Origin: Rhizobium sp. Root1334
GTDB taxonomy: Bacteria; Pseudomonadota; Alphaproteobacteria; Rhizobiales; Rhizobiaceae
NCBI RefSeq assembly: GCF_001426665.1
Contig: NZ_LMEY01000006.1
Coordinates: 217,055-281,054 of the forward strand
Reading direction: 5' to 3'
Length of the DNA stretch: 64,000 nucleotides
The stretch's first letter is position 1. Each line of letters begins with the position of its first letter. Made by a program: the position numbers and the translations under genes. Below the pieces are notes generated by a model. That model ran no database searches and was not told the origin of the DNA. It saw nothing but the letters and a program-made list of their open reading frames with translations. Positions 54,051 to 63,902 of this stretch are shown here, piece after piece.

Positions 54051-54923
54051 ATGAGCCTGTTTACACTCTCTTCCTCCGGCCCGCTGGCACGTGCGACCAG
54101 CCGCTTTACCCATAACAACGCAGCACTGTTCGGCATCGTGCTGCTGCTTCCTCTGCTGCTTGCAGTCCTGACCTATCCGCTTTGGCTGCCCTACAGGCCC
54201 AACGATATCGATCTGCTGGCCATGAATGCCGGGCCGTCTCTCAAGCACTGGTTCGGCACCGATGGAGTCGGGCGCGATGTGCTCGCCCGCACCCTCGAAG
54301 GCGGCCGCATTTCGCTTCTGGTTGCAGTTTCCTCTGTTGTCCTGTCGACGGCCATCGGCTTTCTCGTCGGTGCGATTTCGGCCTTTGGCGGCCGCTGGGC
54401 CGATGCTTTTGCCATGCGCTCGGTCGATCTCGCCATGACGCTGCCGCCGGTCATTTTCCTGCTGGTGCTGGCCTCCATCGTCGGCTCCGGCATCTGGTCG
54501 ACTGTTGTCGTCATAGCATTGCTGTCGTGGCCGGTGCTGTCGCGCATGATCCGCGCCCGTCTGCTGGAATTGCGCGAGCGTGAATTTGTCATGGCTTCGC
54601 GCGGCATGGGGGCTGGCATTGGCCATCTGCTTTTTCGCCACGGCCTGCCCAACTCGATCGACATCCTGGTCGTCTACGCCACCCTTCAGGTTGCCAACGC
54701 GATCCTGCTGGAGGCCGGGCTGTCTTTCCTCGGTCTGGGCGTGCCACCCCCGGCCGCGAGCTGGGGCAATATGCTCAATGCGGCGCGCTCGACGGCGGTC
54801 CTGGAGCAATTCCCCTGGCAATGGCTGTTCCCCGGCGGGGCCCTCGTGCTCGCTGTCCTTGCCATCAACTTCATCGGCGACGGTCTAAGGGATGCCTTCG
54901 ACCCCCGCTCCGAACTCAACTAA
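54051..54923 (+). CDS. ABC transporter permease, DppC type
   Basis: A 290-residue permease. Landmarks are [20 protein letters not shown] near residue 65, the EAA loop [20 protein letters not shown], and [20 protein letters not shown]. The ATG overlaps nothing but lies one base after the previous stop. Confidence 0.92.
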   Translation: MSLFTLSSSGPLARATSRFTHNNAALFGIVLLLPLLLAVLTYPLWLPYRPNDIDLLAMNAGPSLKHWFGTDGVGRDVLARTLEGGRISLLVAVSSVVLSTAIGFLVGAISAFGGRWADAFAMRSVDLAMTLPPVIFLLVLASIVGSGIWSTVVVIALLSWPVLSRMIRARLLELREREFVMASRGMGAGIGHLLFRHGLPNSIDILVVYATLQVANAILLEAGLSFLGLGVPPPAASWGNMLNAARSTAVLEQFPWQWLFPGGALVLAVLAINFIGDGLRDAFDPRSELN

Positions 54924-54942
54924 CCTTAAAAGAGAAGCAATC

Positions 54943-55860
54943 ATGTCCAAATTCTTCGGTGTCGTTCCTCCCGTCGTCATCCCTCTCAACGAAGATTTCT
55001 CGGTCGACTACGCCTCCTACACCCGTGTCCTCGAATATCTGATCGACAATGGTTGCCACGGCCTGTTCGCCCTTGGATCGACCAGCGAGGTGGTGTTCTA
55101 CGACGACGCAGAACGCCGCAAGATCCTTGAGCACACCGTCAAGATCGCCAACGGCCGCGTGCCCGTCATTGCCGGCGTCATCGACCCGACAACCGACCGC
55201 GTCATCCGCCATGCCCGCACGGCCAAGGATGTTGGCGTCGATGCGGTGGTCGCCACCGCTCCCTTCTACACCCTGACCAACCAGGCCGAGACGATCGAGC
55301 ACTTCCGCGCCATCCGCACCGAAGTCGATGTCCCGCTCATCGCCTATGACATCCCGGTCTGTGTCCACACCAAGCTGTCGCGTCAGACCGTAACAACCCT
55401 GGCCAATGAAGGCACGATCATCGGCCTGAAGGATTCGTCCGGCGATGACGGCAATTTCCGCTACGCGCTGAACGATCTTGCCGACAACAAGGATGTGTTT
55501 CTGATGACGGGCTCGGAGATCGTCGTCGACAGCGCCCTGCACATGGGTGCACATGGCGTCGTCCCGGGCCTCGCCAATGTCGATCCCGCGGGCTACGTGC
55601 GCCTGTGGAACCACGCCCAGAGCGGCGACTGGGAGGCCGCCCGCAAGGAGCAGGAACGTCTGTGCCGCCTGTTCGAGATCGTCTGGGTTGCCGCAGGCCG
55701 CGTCAGTGGCGGCGCCACTGGCGTCGGCGGGTTCAAGACTGCCATGCGCAGTCTGGGCGTCATCTCCACCAACGTCATGGCGCGCCCGCGCGCGCCGCTC
55801 AACGACGCCGAGGCGCGCAAGGTCGATGAGATCCTGCGCTCCGTCGGCCTACTTAGCTGA
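54943..55860 (+). CDS. nanA: N-acetylneuraminate lyase/DapA family protein
   Basis: A 305-residue aldolase of the DapA superfamily with an N-terminal [40 protein letters not shown], catalytic Tyr region LIAYDIPVC and Schiff-base Lys in [11 protein letters not shown]. In this operon it most likely splits N-acetylneuraminate to pyruvate and ManNAc. Related lyases for 2-keto-3-deoxy sugars look alike, so the substrate rests on context. Confidence 0.82.
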   Translation: MSKFFGVVPPVVIPLNEDFSVDYASYTRVLEYLIDNGCHGLFALGSTSEVVFYDDAERRKILEHTVKIANGRVPVIAGVIDPTTDRVIRHARTAKDVGVDAVVATAPFYTLTNQAETIEHFRAIRTEVDVPLIAYDIPVCVHTKLSRQTVTTLANEGTIIGLKDSSGDDGNFRYALNDLADNKDVFLMTGSEIVVDSALHMGAHGVVPGLANVDPAGYVRLWNHAQSGDWEAARKEQERLCRLFEIVWVAAGRVSGGATGVGGFKTAMRSLGVISTNVMARPRAPLNDAEARKVDEILRSVGLLS

Positions 55861-55868
55861 GGATACCG

Positions 55869-56885
55869 ATGACACCCGAACCCATTCTCGAGATCAAGGG
55901 CCTTAAAACAGTCTTTCGCACCCGCGCCCGGGAGATCACCGCTGTCAACGGCATCGATCTCGTCATCCATCCCGGCGAGACGGTGGCGCTGGTCGGCGAG
56001 TCGGGTTCGGGCAAATCGGTGACCAGCCTGTCGGTCATGCGACTGCTGGCCCGCAAGGTCGGTTTGATCGACGCAGGCTCAGTCCTCTTTCGCGGCAAGG
56101 ACGGCAACGTCAAGGACCTAGCCGCGCTCGACGAAGAAGAGATGCGCCATGTCCGCGGCAACGACATCGGCATGGTCTTCCAGGAGCCGATGACGAGCCT
56201 CAACCCGGTCTACACGATCGGCGACCAGATTTCCGAATCGCTGCGCGTCCATCGCGGTACCGGCAGACGCGCGGCCCTAGAAGCCGCGGTCGGCCTCTTG
56301 GAAAAGGTGGGCATTCCCGATGCCCGCCGCCGCGCGAGCCAGTATCCCCATGAGTTGTCGGGCGGCATGCGCCAACGCGCCACCATCGCCATGGCGCTCG
56401 CCTGTAACCCGACGCTTCTGATCGCCGACGAGCCGACAACCGCGCTTGACGTTACGATCCAGGCGCAGATTCTCGATCTGATGCAGACGCTGCAGCGCGA
56501 GCGCGGCATGGGCATGCTGTTCGTCACCCACAATCTCGGCGTGGTTGCCGAGATCGCCCACCGGGTCGCAGTCATGTATGCAGGCCGCATCGTCGAGAGT
56601 GGCCCCGTCGCAGAAGTCTTCCGTGACCCGCGCCACCCCTACACGATGGGTTTGCTCAGATCGATGCCTCGCCTCGGTACGGCAACCGAGATGAAACGCA
56701 GCGGCAAGACGTTGCCCGCCATTCCCGGCATGGTGCCGAGCCTGGCCGAGATGCCAGCCGGCTGTGCCTTTGCTCCCCGGTGTGCCTTCGCCACTGATGC
56801 CTGTCGCGCCGCGATGCCCGAGCTTGTGGCCGTCAATGCAGGCCATGGCACCCGCTGCATCCGCTGGCAGGAGATCGCCGCATGA
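55869..56885 (+). CDS. Oligopeptide-type ABC transporter ATPase, DppD type
   Basis: A 338-residue ATPase with Walker [15 protein letters not shown], signature [15 protein letters not shown], Walker [15 protein letters not shown] and a C-terminal oligopeptide/dipeptide transport extension with Cys residues ([15 protein letters not shown]). It pairs with the next ATPase, whose start overlaps its stop. Confidence 0.93.
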   Translation: MTPEPILEIKGLKTVFRTRAREITAVNGIDLVIHPGETVALVGESGSGKSVTSLSVMRLLARKVGLIDAGSVLFRGKDGNVKDLAALDEEEMRHVRGNDIGMVFQEPMTSLNPVYTIGDQISESLRVHRGTGRRAALEAAVGLLEKVGIPDARRRASQYPHELSGGMRQRATIAMALACNPTLLIADEPTTALDVTIQAQILDLMQTLQRERGMGMLFVTHNLGVVAEIAHRVAVMYAGRIVESGPVAEVFRDPRHPYTMGLLRSMPRLGTATEMKRSGKTLPAIPGMVPSLAEMPAGCAFAPRCAFATDACRAAMPELVAVNAGHGTRCIRWQEIAA

Positions 56886-57841
56886 CCGCCACCCCCCTTC
56901 TATCTGTTCGCGGCCTCGCCAAGCACTACCAGACGCGCGGCGCCACGTTGAAAATCCTGGACAATATCTCCTTCGACATCGCCAAGGGCGAAGTGGTCGG
57001 TCTCGTCGGCGAATCCGGCAGTGGCAAGACCACCATCGGCCGCTCCGTGTTGCGGCTCATCGAACCAACTTCGGGCGAGGTCGTCTTCGACGGCACGGAC
57101 CTGACCAGATTGTCGCCCGGAGCGATGCGACGTCAGCGCCCGCGCATGCAATACATTTTCCAGGATCCCTATGCCTCGCTGTCACCGCGCATGACAATCG
57201 GCGAGGTTTTGACCGAGGGCCTGAAAATCCAGGGCATCGGGACCAAAGCCGAGCGGCTCGATCGGGCAAAAAAAGCGCTGGAGCAAGTCGAGCTGCCACC
57301 GGACGCCATCGACCGCTACGCCCACGAATTCTCGGGCGGCCAACGCCAGCGTATCGGAATTGCCCGGGCATTGACGCTTGCTCCTGACTTCATCGTCGCA
57401 GACGAGCCGGTCTCGGCTCTCGACGTTTCGATCCAGGCACAGGTGGTCAATCTGCTGCGCGACCTGCAGCAGCGGCTCGGGCTGACCATGCTGTTCATCT
57501 CGCACGATCTCGCTGTTGTCGAGTATATCTGCGACCGCGTCATCGTTCTCTACCTCGGTCGGATCATGGAGATCGCCACCGCCGAAGATCTTTATGCCCG
57601 GCCGCAGCATCCCTACACGCGGGCGCTGATGTCGGCGATCCCATCCACCGATCCCGGCGCCAGGACGACGCGCCAGATCCTGAAGGGAGATATTCCAAGC
57701 CCGGCCAACCCGCCAAGTGGCTGCGTCTTCCGCACGCGGTGTCCCAAGGCGCTCGACGCCTGCGCCGCAGCTGTGCCGCAGCTCCGCGAGGTGGCAAAGG
57801 GACATTTCAAGGCGTGCATCCGCGATGATTTGATAGACTGA
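56882..57841 (+). CDS. Oligopeptide-type ABC transporter ATPase, DppF type
   Basis: A 319-residue ATPase with Walker [15 protein letters not shown], signature [15 protein letters not shown], Walker [15 protein letters not shown] and the Cys-bearing C-terminal extension ([15 protein letters not shown]). Last gene of the nan transport operon. Confidence 0.93.
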   Translation: MTATPLLSVRGLAKHYQTRGATLKILDNISFDIAKGEVVGLVGESGSGKTTIGRSVLRLIEPTSGEVVFDGTDLTRLSPGAMRRQRPRMQYIFQDPYASLSPRMTIGEVLTEGLKIQGIGTKAERLDRAKKALEQVELPPDAIDRYAHEFSGGQRQRIGIARALTLAPDFIVADEPVSALDVSIQAQVVNLLRDLQQRLGLTMLFISHDLAVVEYICDRVIVLYLGRIMEIATAEDLYARPQHPYTRALMSAIPSTDPGARTTRQILKGDIPSPANPPSGCVFRTRCPKALDACAAAVPQLREVAKGHFKACIRDDLID

Positions 57842-58432
57842 ACCGTGCAAGCAGAGACTCGTTGTTGAACAAACTTCCAAACGAAATCGTTCGCGAAACG
57901 CATGAGACACCAGCAACTGTCAGGCGACTAGTCCAGCGCCACATCACGGGTATTGGCAAGGCTGGGCAATGTATCTCGGGCACGCCGCCGCCGCTCGCCG
58001 CGCCTTCGAGCGGCTCTTCCGACCATGCTGTGGATTACCAGTGCTGTCAAACAGGTGCCGCCCAGTCTGATCCACCACGGTCCAATGCTGGCGAACGCTC
58101 GGCGACCCATTTCTTCAATACCATGAACCAGTTCCGCAATTACGAATGGATGGGCGCTCATTCGCCTTTCGGTCATTTGGGACTTGGAGTTGCGCGCTGT
58201 CCAACCTGCCCACTGTAGTGCCCTTCCCCCACGCAAGCGCGGACCAACCAACGGAATGGAAACCGGGTCGAAACAAGCAAAGCGTCAGTGCCGGCCTTTC
58301 GCGCGGTCTGTAGAGTGATATTGTCGCCATAGTTGCGTGTGAGCGGCGCCTGCCCCTTGCACTTTTACCGGCGGCAGCGGAGACTCCGGCTATAGAATCT
58401 CGAATTTCAGGCTAATTTATAAGGCGTCCCTC
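57842..58432. other. 590 bp without a recognisable gene
   Basis: A plus-strand frame begins NEIVRETHETPATVRRLVQR just after the ATPase gene, which faintly recalls the start of SIS-domain sugar isomerases, but it ends without further similarity. Nothing else was recognised. Confidence 0.4.
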
Positions 58433-59347
58433 TTGATCAACCCCGACCAGCTCGATCATCTTCCAGCAAAAAAGCAACGCGAACTGGCCCGCGTCGTGAA
58501 GCTCATCTTTGATGAATTCGAAGATGCCCAGAAGACCAAACTGTCGGACAAGGCCAGATCCGGCCGCATCCTGAAGCTGATCCTGTTCGGGTCATATTCG
58601 CGTGGCGACTGGGTCGAGGACCGTGTGAGCGGCTATCGCTCGGACTATGATCTGCTTGCGGTGGTGAATTCGGAGGCATTTGCCGAAACCAACGAGGTGT
58701 GGCTGACAATCGACGAGCACCTGACACGCGAATATGCAGTCACCCGGCATTTGGAAACGCCTGCCAAGGTGATTGCCCACAGTCTCGCCGACGTCAACGA
58801 CAAGCTAGGCCGCGGCCTGCCTTTCTTCATCGATATCGCCCGCGACGGCATTGTGCTGTATGAAACGCCCGGCCATCCGTTGACCGAGCCGAAGCCACTG
58901 ACGCCGGATGCCGCGCGGCAGGAAGCACAGAAGCACTTTGATCAGTGGCACAGGTTATCGGAAGATGCGCTTGCATTCGCCGAATTCGGCCTCGCCACGG
59001 ACCGATGGCGTGACGGCGCCTTCATGCTGCACCAGGCGACCGAACGGGCTTATCACTGCGCCTTGCTCGTTCTCACCCTCTACTCTCCCAAGTCGCATCG
59101 TTTGAGTGTGCTCAGAACGCACGCGGAACGGGTTGCACCCCGGTTGATCGAGGCCTGGCCAATCGATACGAAATTCGCGCGGCGATGTTTTTCCCGGCTT
59201 GATCGCGCCTATGTCGATGCCCGCTATTCGGCACACTATGTGATCACTGCAGAAGAACTGGCCTGGCTGGTGGAGCGCATCAAGATCTTACAGCGTCTGG
59301 TGCAGGTTGTTTGTATCGAGCAGCTGGAAAATAAAGGGCACAATTAG
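58433..59347 (+). CDS. Fused nucleotidyltransferase-HEPN protein, copy 2
   Basis: A 304-residue paralogue of the 38251 gene, with LILFGSYSRGDWVEDRVSGY, SDYDLLAVV, and the HEPN part DGAFMLHQATERAYHCALLV and SHRLSVLRTHAERV. The two align without gaps of note through nearly their whole length. The start is probably a TTG at 58433, as no ATG precedes the conserved LDHLP. The IS630 element begins 18 bp after its stop. Confidence 0.87.
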   Translation: MINPDQLDHLPAKKQRELARVVKLIFDEFEDAQKTKLSDKARSGRILKLILFGSYSRGDWVEDRVSGYRSDYDLLAVVNSEAFAETNEVWLTIDEHLTREYAVTRHLETPAKVIAHSLADVNDKLGRGLPFFIDIARDGIVLYETPGHPLTEPKPLTPDAARQEAQKHFDQWHRLSEDALAFAEFGLATDRWRDGAFMLHQATERAYHCALLVLTLYSPKSHRLSVLRTHAERVAPRLIEAWPIDTKFARRCFSRLDRAYVDARYSAHYVITAEELAWLVERIKILQRLVQVVCIEQLENKGHN

Positions 59348-59445
59348 GAACTTGTACCGCTTTATACCAACCTTCATTGATGCTGACTCTCGGGGTTCCC
59401 AAAAGCCGACGAATCTGAATCGATAGCGCAAACAGGAGGTTTGCG

Positions 59446-60404
59446 ATGGGTTCAGCAATTTCTTTGCGATCAGACTTTGGTGGGGACGGGCTGCGGATTC
59501 TGGCCCGACAGACAAAGGATGCCGACCAGGCGCGGCGGCTCCTGGCGCTTGCATCGATCTATGATGGCGGCTCTCGCGCTGATGCTGCGCGGCTCGGCAG
59601 CGTCACGGTGCAGATCGTGCGCGACTGGGTGGTGCGGTTCAACGCGCGCGGTCCCGATGGGCTGATCAACGGCAAGGCTCCGGGCAAGCCGTCACTGTTG
59701 AACGAAGATCAGCGCACGGCCTTGGCGCAAGCCATTGAGCGAGGCCCTACACCCTATCTCGACGGCGTCGTGCGCTGGCGTTTGTGTGATCTGGCCCAGT
59801 GGCTTTGGGAGGAATTCCGTGTCTCGGTGAGTGAGCAGACTTTGGGCCGCGAAGTGCGCTCGATGGGCTACCGCAAACTCTCGGCTCGCCCGAGACATCA
59901 TGCGCAGGATGCCGAGGCAGCCGAGGCGTTTAAAAAAACTTCCCCGCCGCAGTGGCAGAGGTCGCCGTCGGTCCCGCCAAGGGCAAGGTGATCGAAATCT
60001 GGTTTCAGGACGAAGCGCGTATTGGGCAGAAGAACAAGATCACCCGCCGCTGGGCCAGGCGTGGATCAAGGCCATCCGCACCGCACGACCAGCGAACCCG
60101 CTCGGCCTATATCTTCGGCGCGATCTGCCCCAAACACGGCAAGGCCGCCGCTCTCGTCATGCCTTGGTGCGATACCCATGCCATGAACCAACATCTGATC
60201 GAAATCTCTCGAAACGTCGCCGACAATGGGCACGCCATTCTGATCATGGACCAGGCAGGATGGCACATGTCCAACAACTTGGCCGTCCCCGAAAACATCA
60301 CCATCCTGCCATTGCCGCCGAAGTCGCCGGAGCTCAACCCGGTCGAAAACCTCTGGCACTTCATGCGAGACAACTGGCTCTCAAACCGCGTCTTCAAATC
60401 CTCT
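59446..60404 (+). pseudogene. IS630 transposase, 5' part, with A7 frameshift site
   Basis: Translation from the ATG at 59446 (AGGAGGT upstream) gives a helix-turn-helix N terminus (ASIYDGGSRADAARLGSVTV). At AEAFKK, over a run of seven A, the reading must slip back one base to continue as KNFPAAVAEVAVG. The second frame has the DDE catalytic residues: FQDEARIGQK, LIMDQAGWH, and SPELNPVENLWHFMRD. Many elements of this family use such A-run frameshifting. The gene is broken after SNRVFK by the IS110 insertion. Confidence 0.85.
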
Positions 60405-60731
60405 TATGTTCGTTGTCAAGTGGTCTAGGTATGGCTGTGTCCCTTCCATCAGTAATGATGAAGCCGTGTACGATAAAGCTGATATAGAAAGTTGGAGGCA
60501 GGGCTTTCGACGACGGTTGGCATACTCTTATGCGCGGGTTGTTTACCGCATTTCCGTAGGTTCGTCTGGGGCTGCCTCTGTCTACGATCGGGCATGAGCT
60601 CAACGCTTGCCACGTGGATTTGTCGAGGATTCCCCCACCGGGGCTCTGCCCCCAAGTTTATACATCAGCAGATGTATACGAATGCTGATTCGCTGCTTCC
60701 TTTCATGTGTTGGGTTTGGCGTTGATCATGC
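60405..60731 (-). ncRNA. Candidate bridge/seek RNA region of the IS110-family element
   Basis: This non-coding part lies 3' of the recombinase gene. It has a strong hairpin, TATACATC-AGCA-GATGTATA at 60659-60678, overlapping a second, ATCAGCA paired with TGCTGAT (60664-60689). IS110/IS1111 elements encode a structured RNA in one non-coding end that guides the recombinase to target DNA. Promoter and limits cannot be defined here. Confidence 0.35.
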
Positions 60732-61844
60732 TTATGCGGCGGGAGCGACCTCTTGACCGATAGCCCACAGGAACGCCGCCATTTCCCGAGCGATCGCGAT
60801 GATGGCGACTGCCTTGAGCTTCCCCGCACCGATAAGTTGACGGTAGCGTGCGCATAGCCGGATCTGAGCTTTCCAGGCGATTTCGCGTACCGGCCTTGGC
60901 AGCCCCTCCAGTCTTGCCTGAATGGCCCGACTTACCCGGGCCGGGTATCGATACGTCCACGCGCCCTCGATCAAAACACGGCGGGCCCGCGTACTTCCCG
61001 CCTTGGTGATACCCTTTCGTTTCACACGTTCGCCCGTCGAGCTCTCGGACGGCACAAGCCCCAGATACGCCATCAGCTGCGGAGCCGTTTCGAAGCGCCT
61101 GACGTCGCCGATTTCAACCACGAAAGTCACCGCAGTGAGGAGCGCGACGCCGCGCATCGCCTGATAGGCTTCGACGACTGGCGCCATCGACCAGGAGGCC
61201 ACAGTCGCAGCGACCTGTTTGGTCAGCCGCTCTACCCGGACCTCGGCGTCTTCGATGGCCTGAATGTATTCTGCCAGAACGATGTGGTGGGCGGGATGGG
61301 TGAACGACAGCTCTGCCAACCATCGCCGATGGATTTGTGTCCAAGGCGAGCGGCCGCTGTAAATATGACCGCGACGCAGCAGAAAAGCCTGCAACTGCTG
61401 GCGGGATTTCTTCAGGGCTTCGTTTGCAGCCTCACGAGCCCGGACCAGATCGCGGATCGCCTCATGGGTCTCGTCTGGAACCCAAACTCCCGTCAGTTCC
61501 CCCGCCCGGTGCAATCGCGCCAGGCTCACTGCGTCGCGCCGATTGGTCTTGACCCGATCGCCCGATCGCTTGGGAATGAGCGATGGCGCAACAACCTCGC
61601 AAGCATGGCCAAGCTCAATGATCTGCCGATAAAGCTCGTATCCGGTCGGCCCCGCTTCGTAGCAGAAATGCAACCGCGAAGCTCGCTTCGCGAGCTTCTC
61701 CACCATCGAGGCGACCGATCCCGGGTCCGACAAGATGTCTCCGTAAAACCTCACCTCACCGTTACGACCGCCGTCGGCGACCGCCACTGAGATCTTCAAT
61801 TTCGATGTATCCATTCCGATGAAAAGTTCGCTATCCTTATCCAC
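60732..61844 (-). CDS. IS110-family recombinase (DEDD transposase)
   Basis: A 370-residue recombinase. The N-terminal RuvC-like domain shows the DEDD residues in IGMDTSKLKISVAVA, CYEAGPTGYELYR and KTNRRDAVSLARLHRAG. The C-terminal domain with the active Ser spans VAYQAMRGVAL-like sequence to LMAYLGLVPSESSTGERVKR and KAGSTRARRVLIEGAW. I prefer the GTG at 61844, seven bases after GAGG; an ATG at 61865 is an alternative. It looks intact. Confidence 0.88.
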   Translation of the reverse strand: MDKDSELFIGMDTSKLKISVAVADGGRNGEVRFYGDILSDPGSVASMVEKLAKRASRLHFCYEAGPTGYELYRQIIELGHACEVVAPSLIPKRSGDRVKTNRRDAVSLARLHRAGELTGVWVPDETHEAIRDLVRAREAANEALKKSRQQLQAFLLRRGHIYSGRSPWTQIHRRWLAELSFTHPAHHIVLAEYIQAIEDAEVRVERLTKQVAATVASWSMAPVVEAYQAMRGVALLTAVTFVVEIGDVRRFETAPQLMAYLGLVPSESSTGERVKRKGITKAGSTRARRVLIEGAWTYRYPARVSRAIQARLEGLPRPVREIAWKAQIRLCARYRQLIGAGKLKAVAIIAIAREMAAFLWAIGQEVAPAA

Positions 61845-61924
61845 GGTCCGTCCTCGCTTAAGCATGGGGCTCGGTACCGGCCCGTCCGGTGCGACCGCCG
61901 TTTCATGCTTACTACGAAGGCGGA

Positions 61925-62029
61925 TACGAGGATATCGTCGACCACTGCTGCCACGCTTGGCGAACACTGCAGGACCGACCTTGGAAGATCATGTCCATCG
62001 GTAAGCGGCAATGGGCTCATAGGTTCTGA
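61925..62029 (+). pseudogene. IS630 transposase, 3' part
   Basis: Thirty-four codons YEDIVDHCCHAWRTLQDR, PWKIMSIGKRQWAHRF and stop give the normal C terminus of the IS630 transposase. It is separated from its 5' part at 60404 by the IS110 insertion. Confidence 0.85.
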
Positions 62030-62061
62030 TCAATGAGGGTTGGTATAAGAAGTGAGGCGAA

Positions 62062-62526
62062 CTAGATGACCACTTCGCCCGATCGCAGTCCCGAGCTTGC
62101 CAACAATCCGATCAGCGTTGCCATCGTCCGTCCCCTGAGAGGGATGTCTGGCGAAATGCGGGCGCATGCGTCGATGAGCGACGCCAACTCTGACTCGCTG
62201 AGGATACGCGGGGGCGGAATCGCCCTGGATCTGGGGAAGACTCTCCGCTCCAAGGCCTCGGTTTGGGCGTCATAGACGCCGAGAAACTCGTAGAATCGGC
62301 GGAGCACGCCGTGACGAGTGGCGCGGCTGTTGGCAGCGCCGTCAAACGACAGGACGAAATCCAGCGCCATCGTCCGGGTGGCGGGCGCATCGAACTGAGC
62401 GCACTCAACGTAGCGGACGAAAGCCCGCAACGTGCCGGCTTGTTTGCTGAAGGCGTAGCCGAGGGAGTGGCGCAGTTCGATGTAACGCTCGGCTTTCTCG
62501 CCGATGAATCGGGCAAAGGCGGTCAT
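62062..62526 (-). pseudogene. Tyrosine recombinase, second of a tandem set, C-terminally truncated
   Basis: The 154-residue frame has a SAM-like N-terminal domain (ERYIELRHSLGYAFSKQAG, RRFYEFLGVYDAQTEALERR) and the start of the catalytic domain (TLIGLLASSGLRSGEV with the first catalytic Arg). It stops there, 15 bp before the IS630 right end, so the other catalytic residues are missing. Its ATG overlaps the stop of the upstream recombinase, as in recombinase-in-trio (RIT) elements. It cannot be active alone. Confidence 0.8.
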
Positions 62527-63761
62527 GCCACGCCTCCCGGAAAGGGGAGTGCGACCTCGGCGAGCTGCGAGGCCGCAACCTTTACGTACAGCGCCGTTGT
62601 GTTGATGCTCCGGTGCCCAAGAAGATCGGCGACCTCGTTGATCGGTATTCGCTGCCTGACGAGCTGGGTGGCAAGGCTGTGGCGCAGGAGATGCGCACCT
62701 CCGACCCGCCCAAGTTCGACCCCACCATGCCGCAACCGCTTTCGCACGATTCTCGAAACAGGCGACGCGCACTTGAACGGTCCCACGGGCGGCGTGAAGG
62801 ACAGGAATAGATACGGACTATCCACCTTTGGTCGAGCGCCCAGGATGTAGTCGGCGAGCGCGGCGCCGGTCTCCTCGAGGAGTGGCGCCACCCGATCACG
62901 CTTGCCCTTGGTGCGCCGGACAAAAACCTCGCCAGCGCGCCAGTTGATATCCTGCAGCCGAATGGCGCGCAGCTCGCCGTTGCGAATGCCCGTGGTAGCG
63001 AGTAGCAGCAGGACGGCCCGATCGCGGATATCGACCGGCGTCGTTGCGCTGATCGCATCGATTGCGCGCCGAACGTCATCCCATGCAAGGCGCGGCGGCA
63101 AATGCGCCAAACGCCAATAGGGCGTCCTTGGGACGACGCGGGCGAGATCTTGGTGATGGTGGCCAGCCCAATATAAAAACCGAAGAAATGTTCGAATGTG
63201 AGTAGTCGCTGCCGTGCGGCTACCGGAGGTCGCCGATAGCGACAGGCGATGTTCGACAGCAGCGAGGACGTGCTCAGCCGACAACGCCTCGAGGGTTTGG
63301 CCGGGATGGTGATGGCGGAACCAATCCAGAAAGCGGCGGCCACCCAGAAGAACGCCTTCGCGGGTATTCGGCTCCAGGCCCCGTACCTTATGCAAATAGT
63401 CCGAAAAGGAGGCCAGAAGCGGAGCATCCGGATCATCCTCTTTACTAGAAACGGAAAAAATGAACCGCTCTGGAGCCACTCGCCGTGCGTGTCCCAGCGC
63501 CGACACTGCCCCAATGCGCGGAGAATCCGCAGTAAACGTGCGCAAATAGCTATCGACGACATCTTGATGGATCGGAATCGGACCGAAGCGCGTCCCGGCA
63601 AACTGGCTGAAGCGCGCAATCCGGCTCAGATAGATCTTGGCCGACGCTCGCTTGTAACCAAGCGTGAAGAAATGCTCCGCGAGGCGATCCATCTCATCGC
63701 CGAGCGCACCACTACGCAGGCGCTTGAGCACCCCACCATACGAAAAATAAAACTCGAGCAT
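62523..63761 (-). CDS. Tyrosine recombinase, first of a tandem set (RIT-like)
   Basis: A 412-residue site-specific recombinase with a core-binding domain (SFSDYLHKVRGLEPNTREGV, TTHIRTFLRFLYWAGHHH) and a catalytic domain with Arg in LLLATTGIRNGELRAIRL, His-Leu-Leu-Arg in GGAHLLRHSLATQLV, and the Tyr nucleophile in INTTALYVKV. A GGGGG lies before the ATG at 63761. It is first in a minus-strand pair; the third recombinase of a trio is absent. Confidence 0.87.
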   Translation of the reverse strand: MLEFYFSYGGVLKRLRSGALGDEMDRLAEHFFTLGYKRASAKIYLSRIARFSQFAGTRFGPIPIHQDVVDSYLRTFTADSPRIGAVSALGHARRVAPERFIFSVSSKEDDPDAPLLASFSDYLHKVRGLEPNTREGVLLGGRRFLDWFRHHHPGQTLEALSAEHVLAAVEHRLSLSATSGSRTAATTHIRTFLRFLYWAGHHHQDLARVVPRTPYWRLAHLPPRLAWDDVRRAIDAISATTPVDIRDRAVLLLLATTGIRNGELRAIRLQDINWRAGEVFVRRTKGKRDRVAPLLEETGAALADYILGARPKVDSPYLFLSFTPPVGPFKCASPVSRIVRKRLRHGGVELGRVGGAHLLRHSLATQLVRQRIPINEVADLLGHRSINTTALYVKVAASQLAEVALPFPGGVA

Positions 63762-63820
63762 GTTGCCCCCCGGGATAAAGGCGCAGGGGAATCCCGCGCC
63801 CATCCGAAAGGTACGAAATA

Positions 63821-63902
63821 TTATGTGGTGAAGGATTCCAGACTTGGAAGGTCCCAGCTGGCGACATGTCGGCTCCGCCACATAATCTCGCCCGACACAT
63901 AA
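63821..63902. repeat. TTATGTG motifs at the outer end of the recombinase element
   Basis: TTATGTGG occurs at 63821 on the plus strand and as CCACATAA at 63878-63885, with a third copy ACACATAA at 63895-63902. These lie 60-140 bp upstream of the first recombinase, a place where RIT elements have their terminal inverted repeats and recombinase-binding sites. Confidence 0.5.

Larger units (their letters stand above)
60402..61924 (-). mobile_element. IS110-family element inserted in the IS630 transposase
   Basis: Removing about 60402-61924 rejoins IS630 coding sequence (SNRVFK to YEDIVDHCCHAW), so these are the insertion borders to within about ten bases. IS110 elements lack classical terminal repeats, so exact ends cannot be read by eye. 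The recombinase gene runs on the minus strand with 330 bp of non-coding DNA downstream of it. Confidence 0.75.
59365..62045. mobile_element. IS630-family element, interrupted by an IS110-family element
   Basis: The left end TACCAACCTTCATTGAT and the right end (reverse complement) TACCAACCCTCATTGAT match at 16 of 17 bases, and a TA lies outside each (59363-59364 and 62046-62047), the duplication made by IS630/Tc1 elements. Without the 1.5 kb insertion the element is about 1.16 kb, normal for the family. Confidence 0.85.

Noticed and set aside
57865..57960. Possible start of a SIS-domain sugar isomerase after the nan ATPase genes
   Set aside because: Only about 20 residues are suggestive and the frame then loses all similarity, so it was not called a pseudogene.
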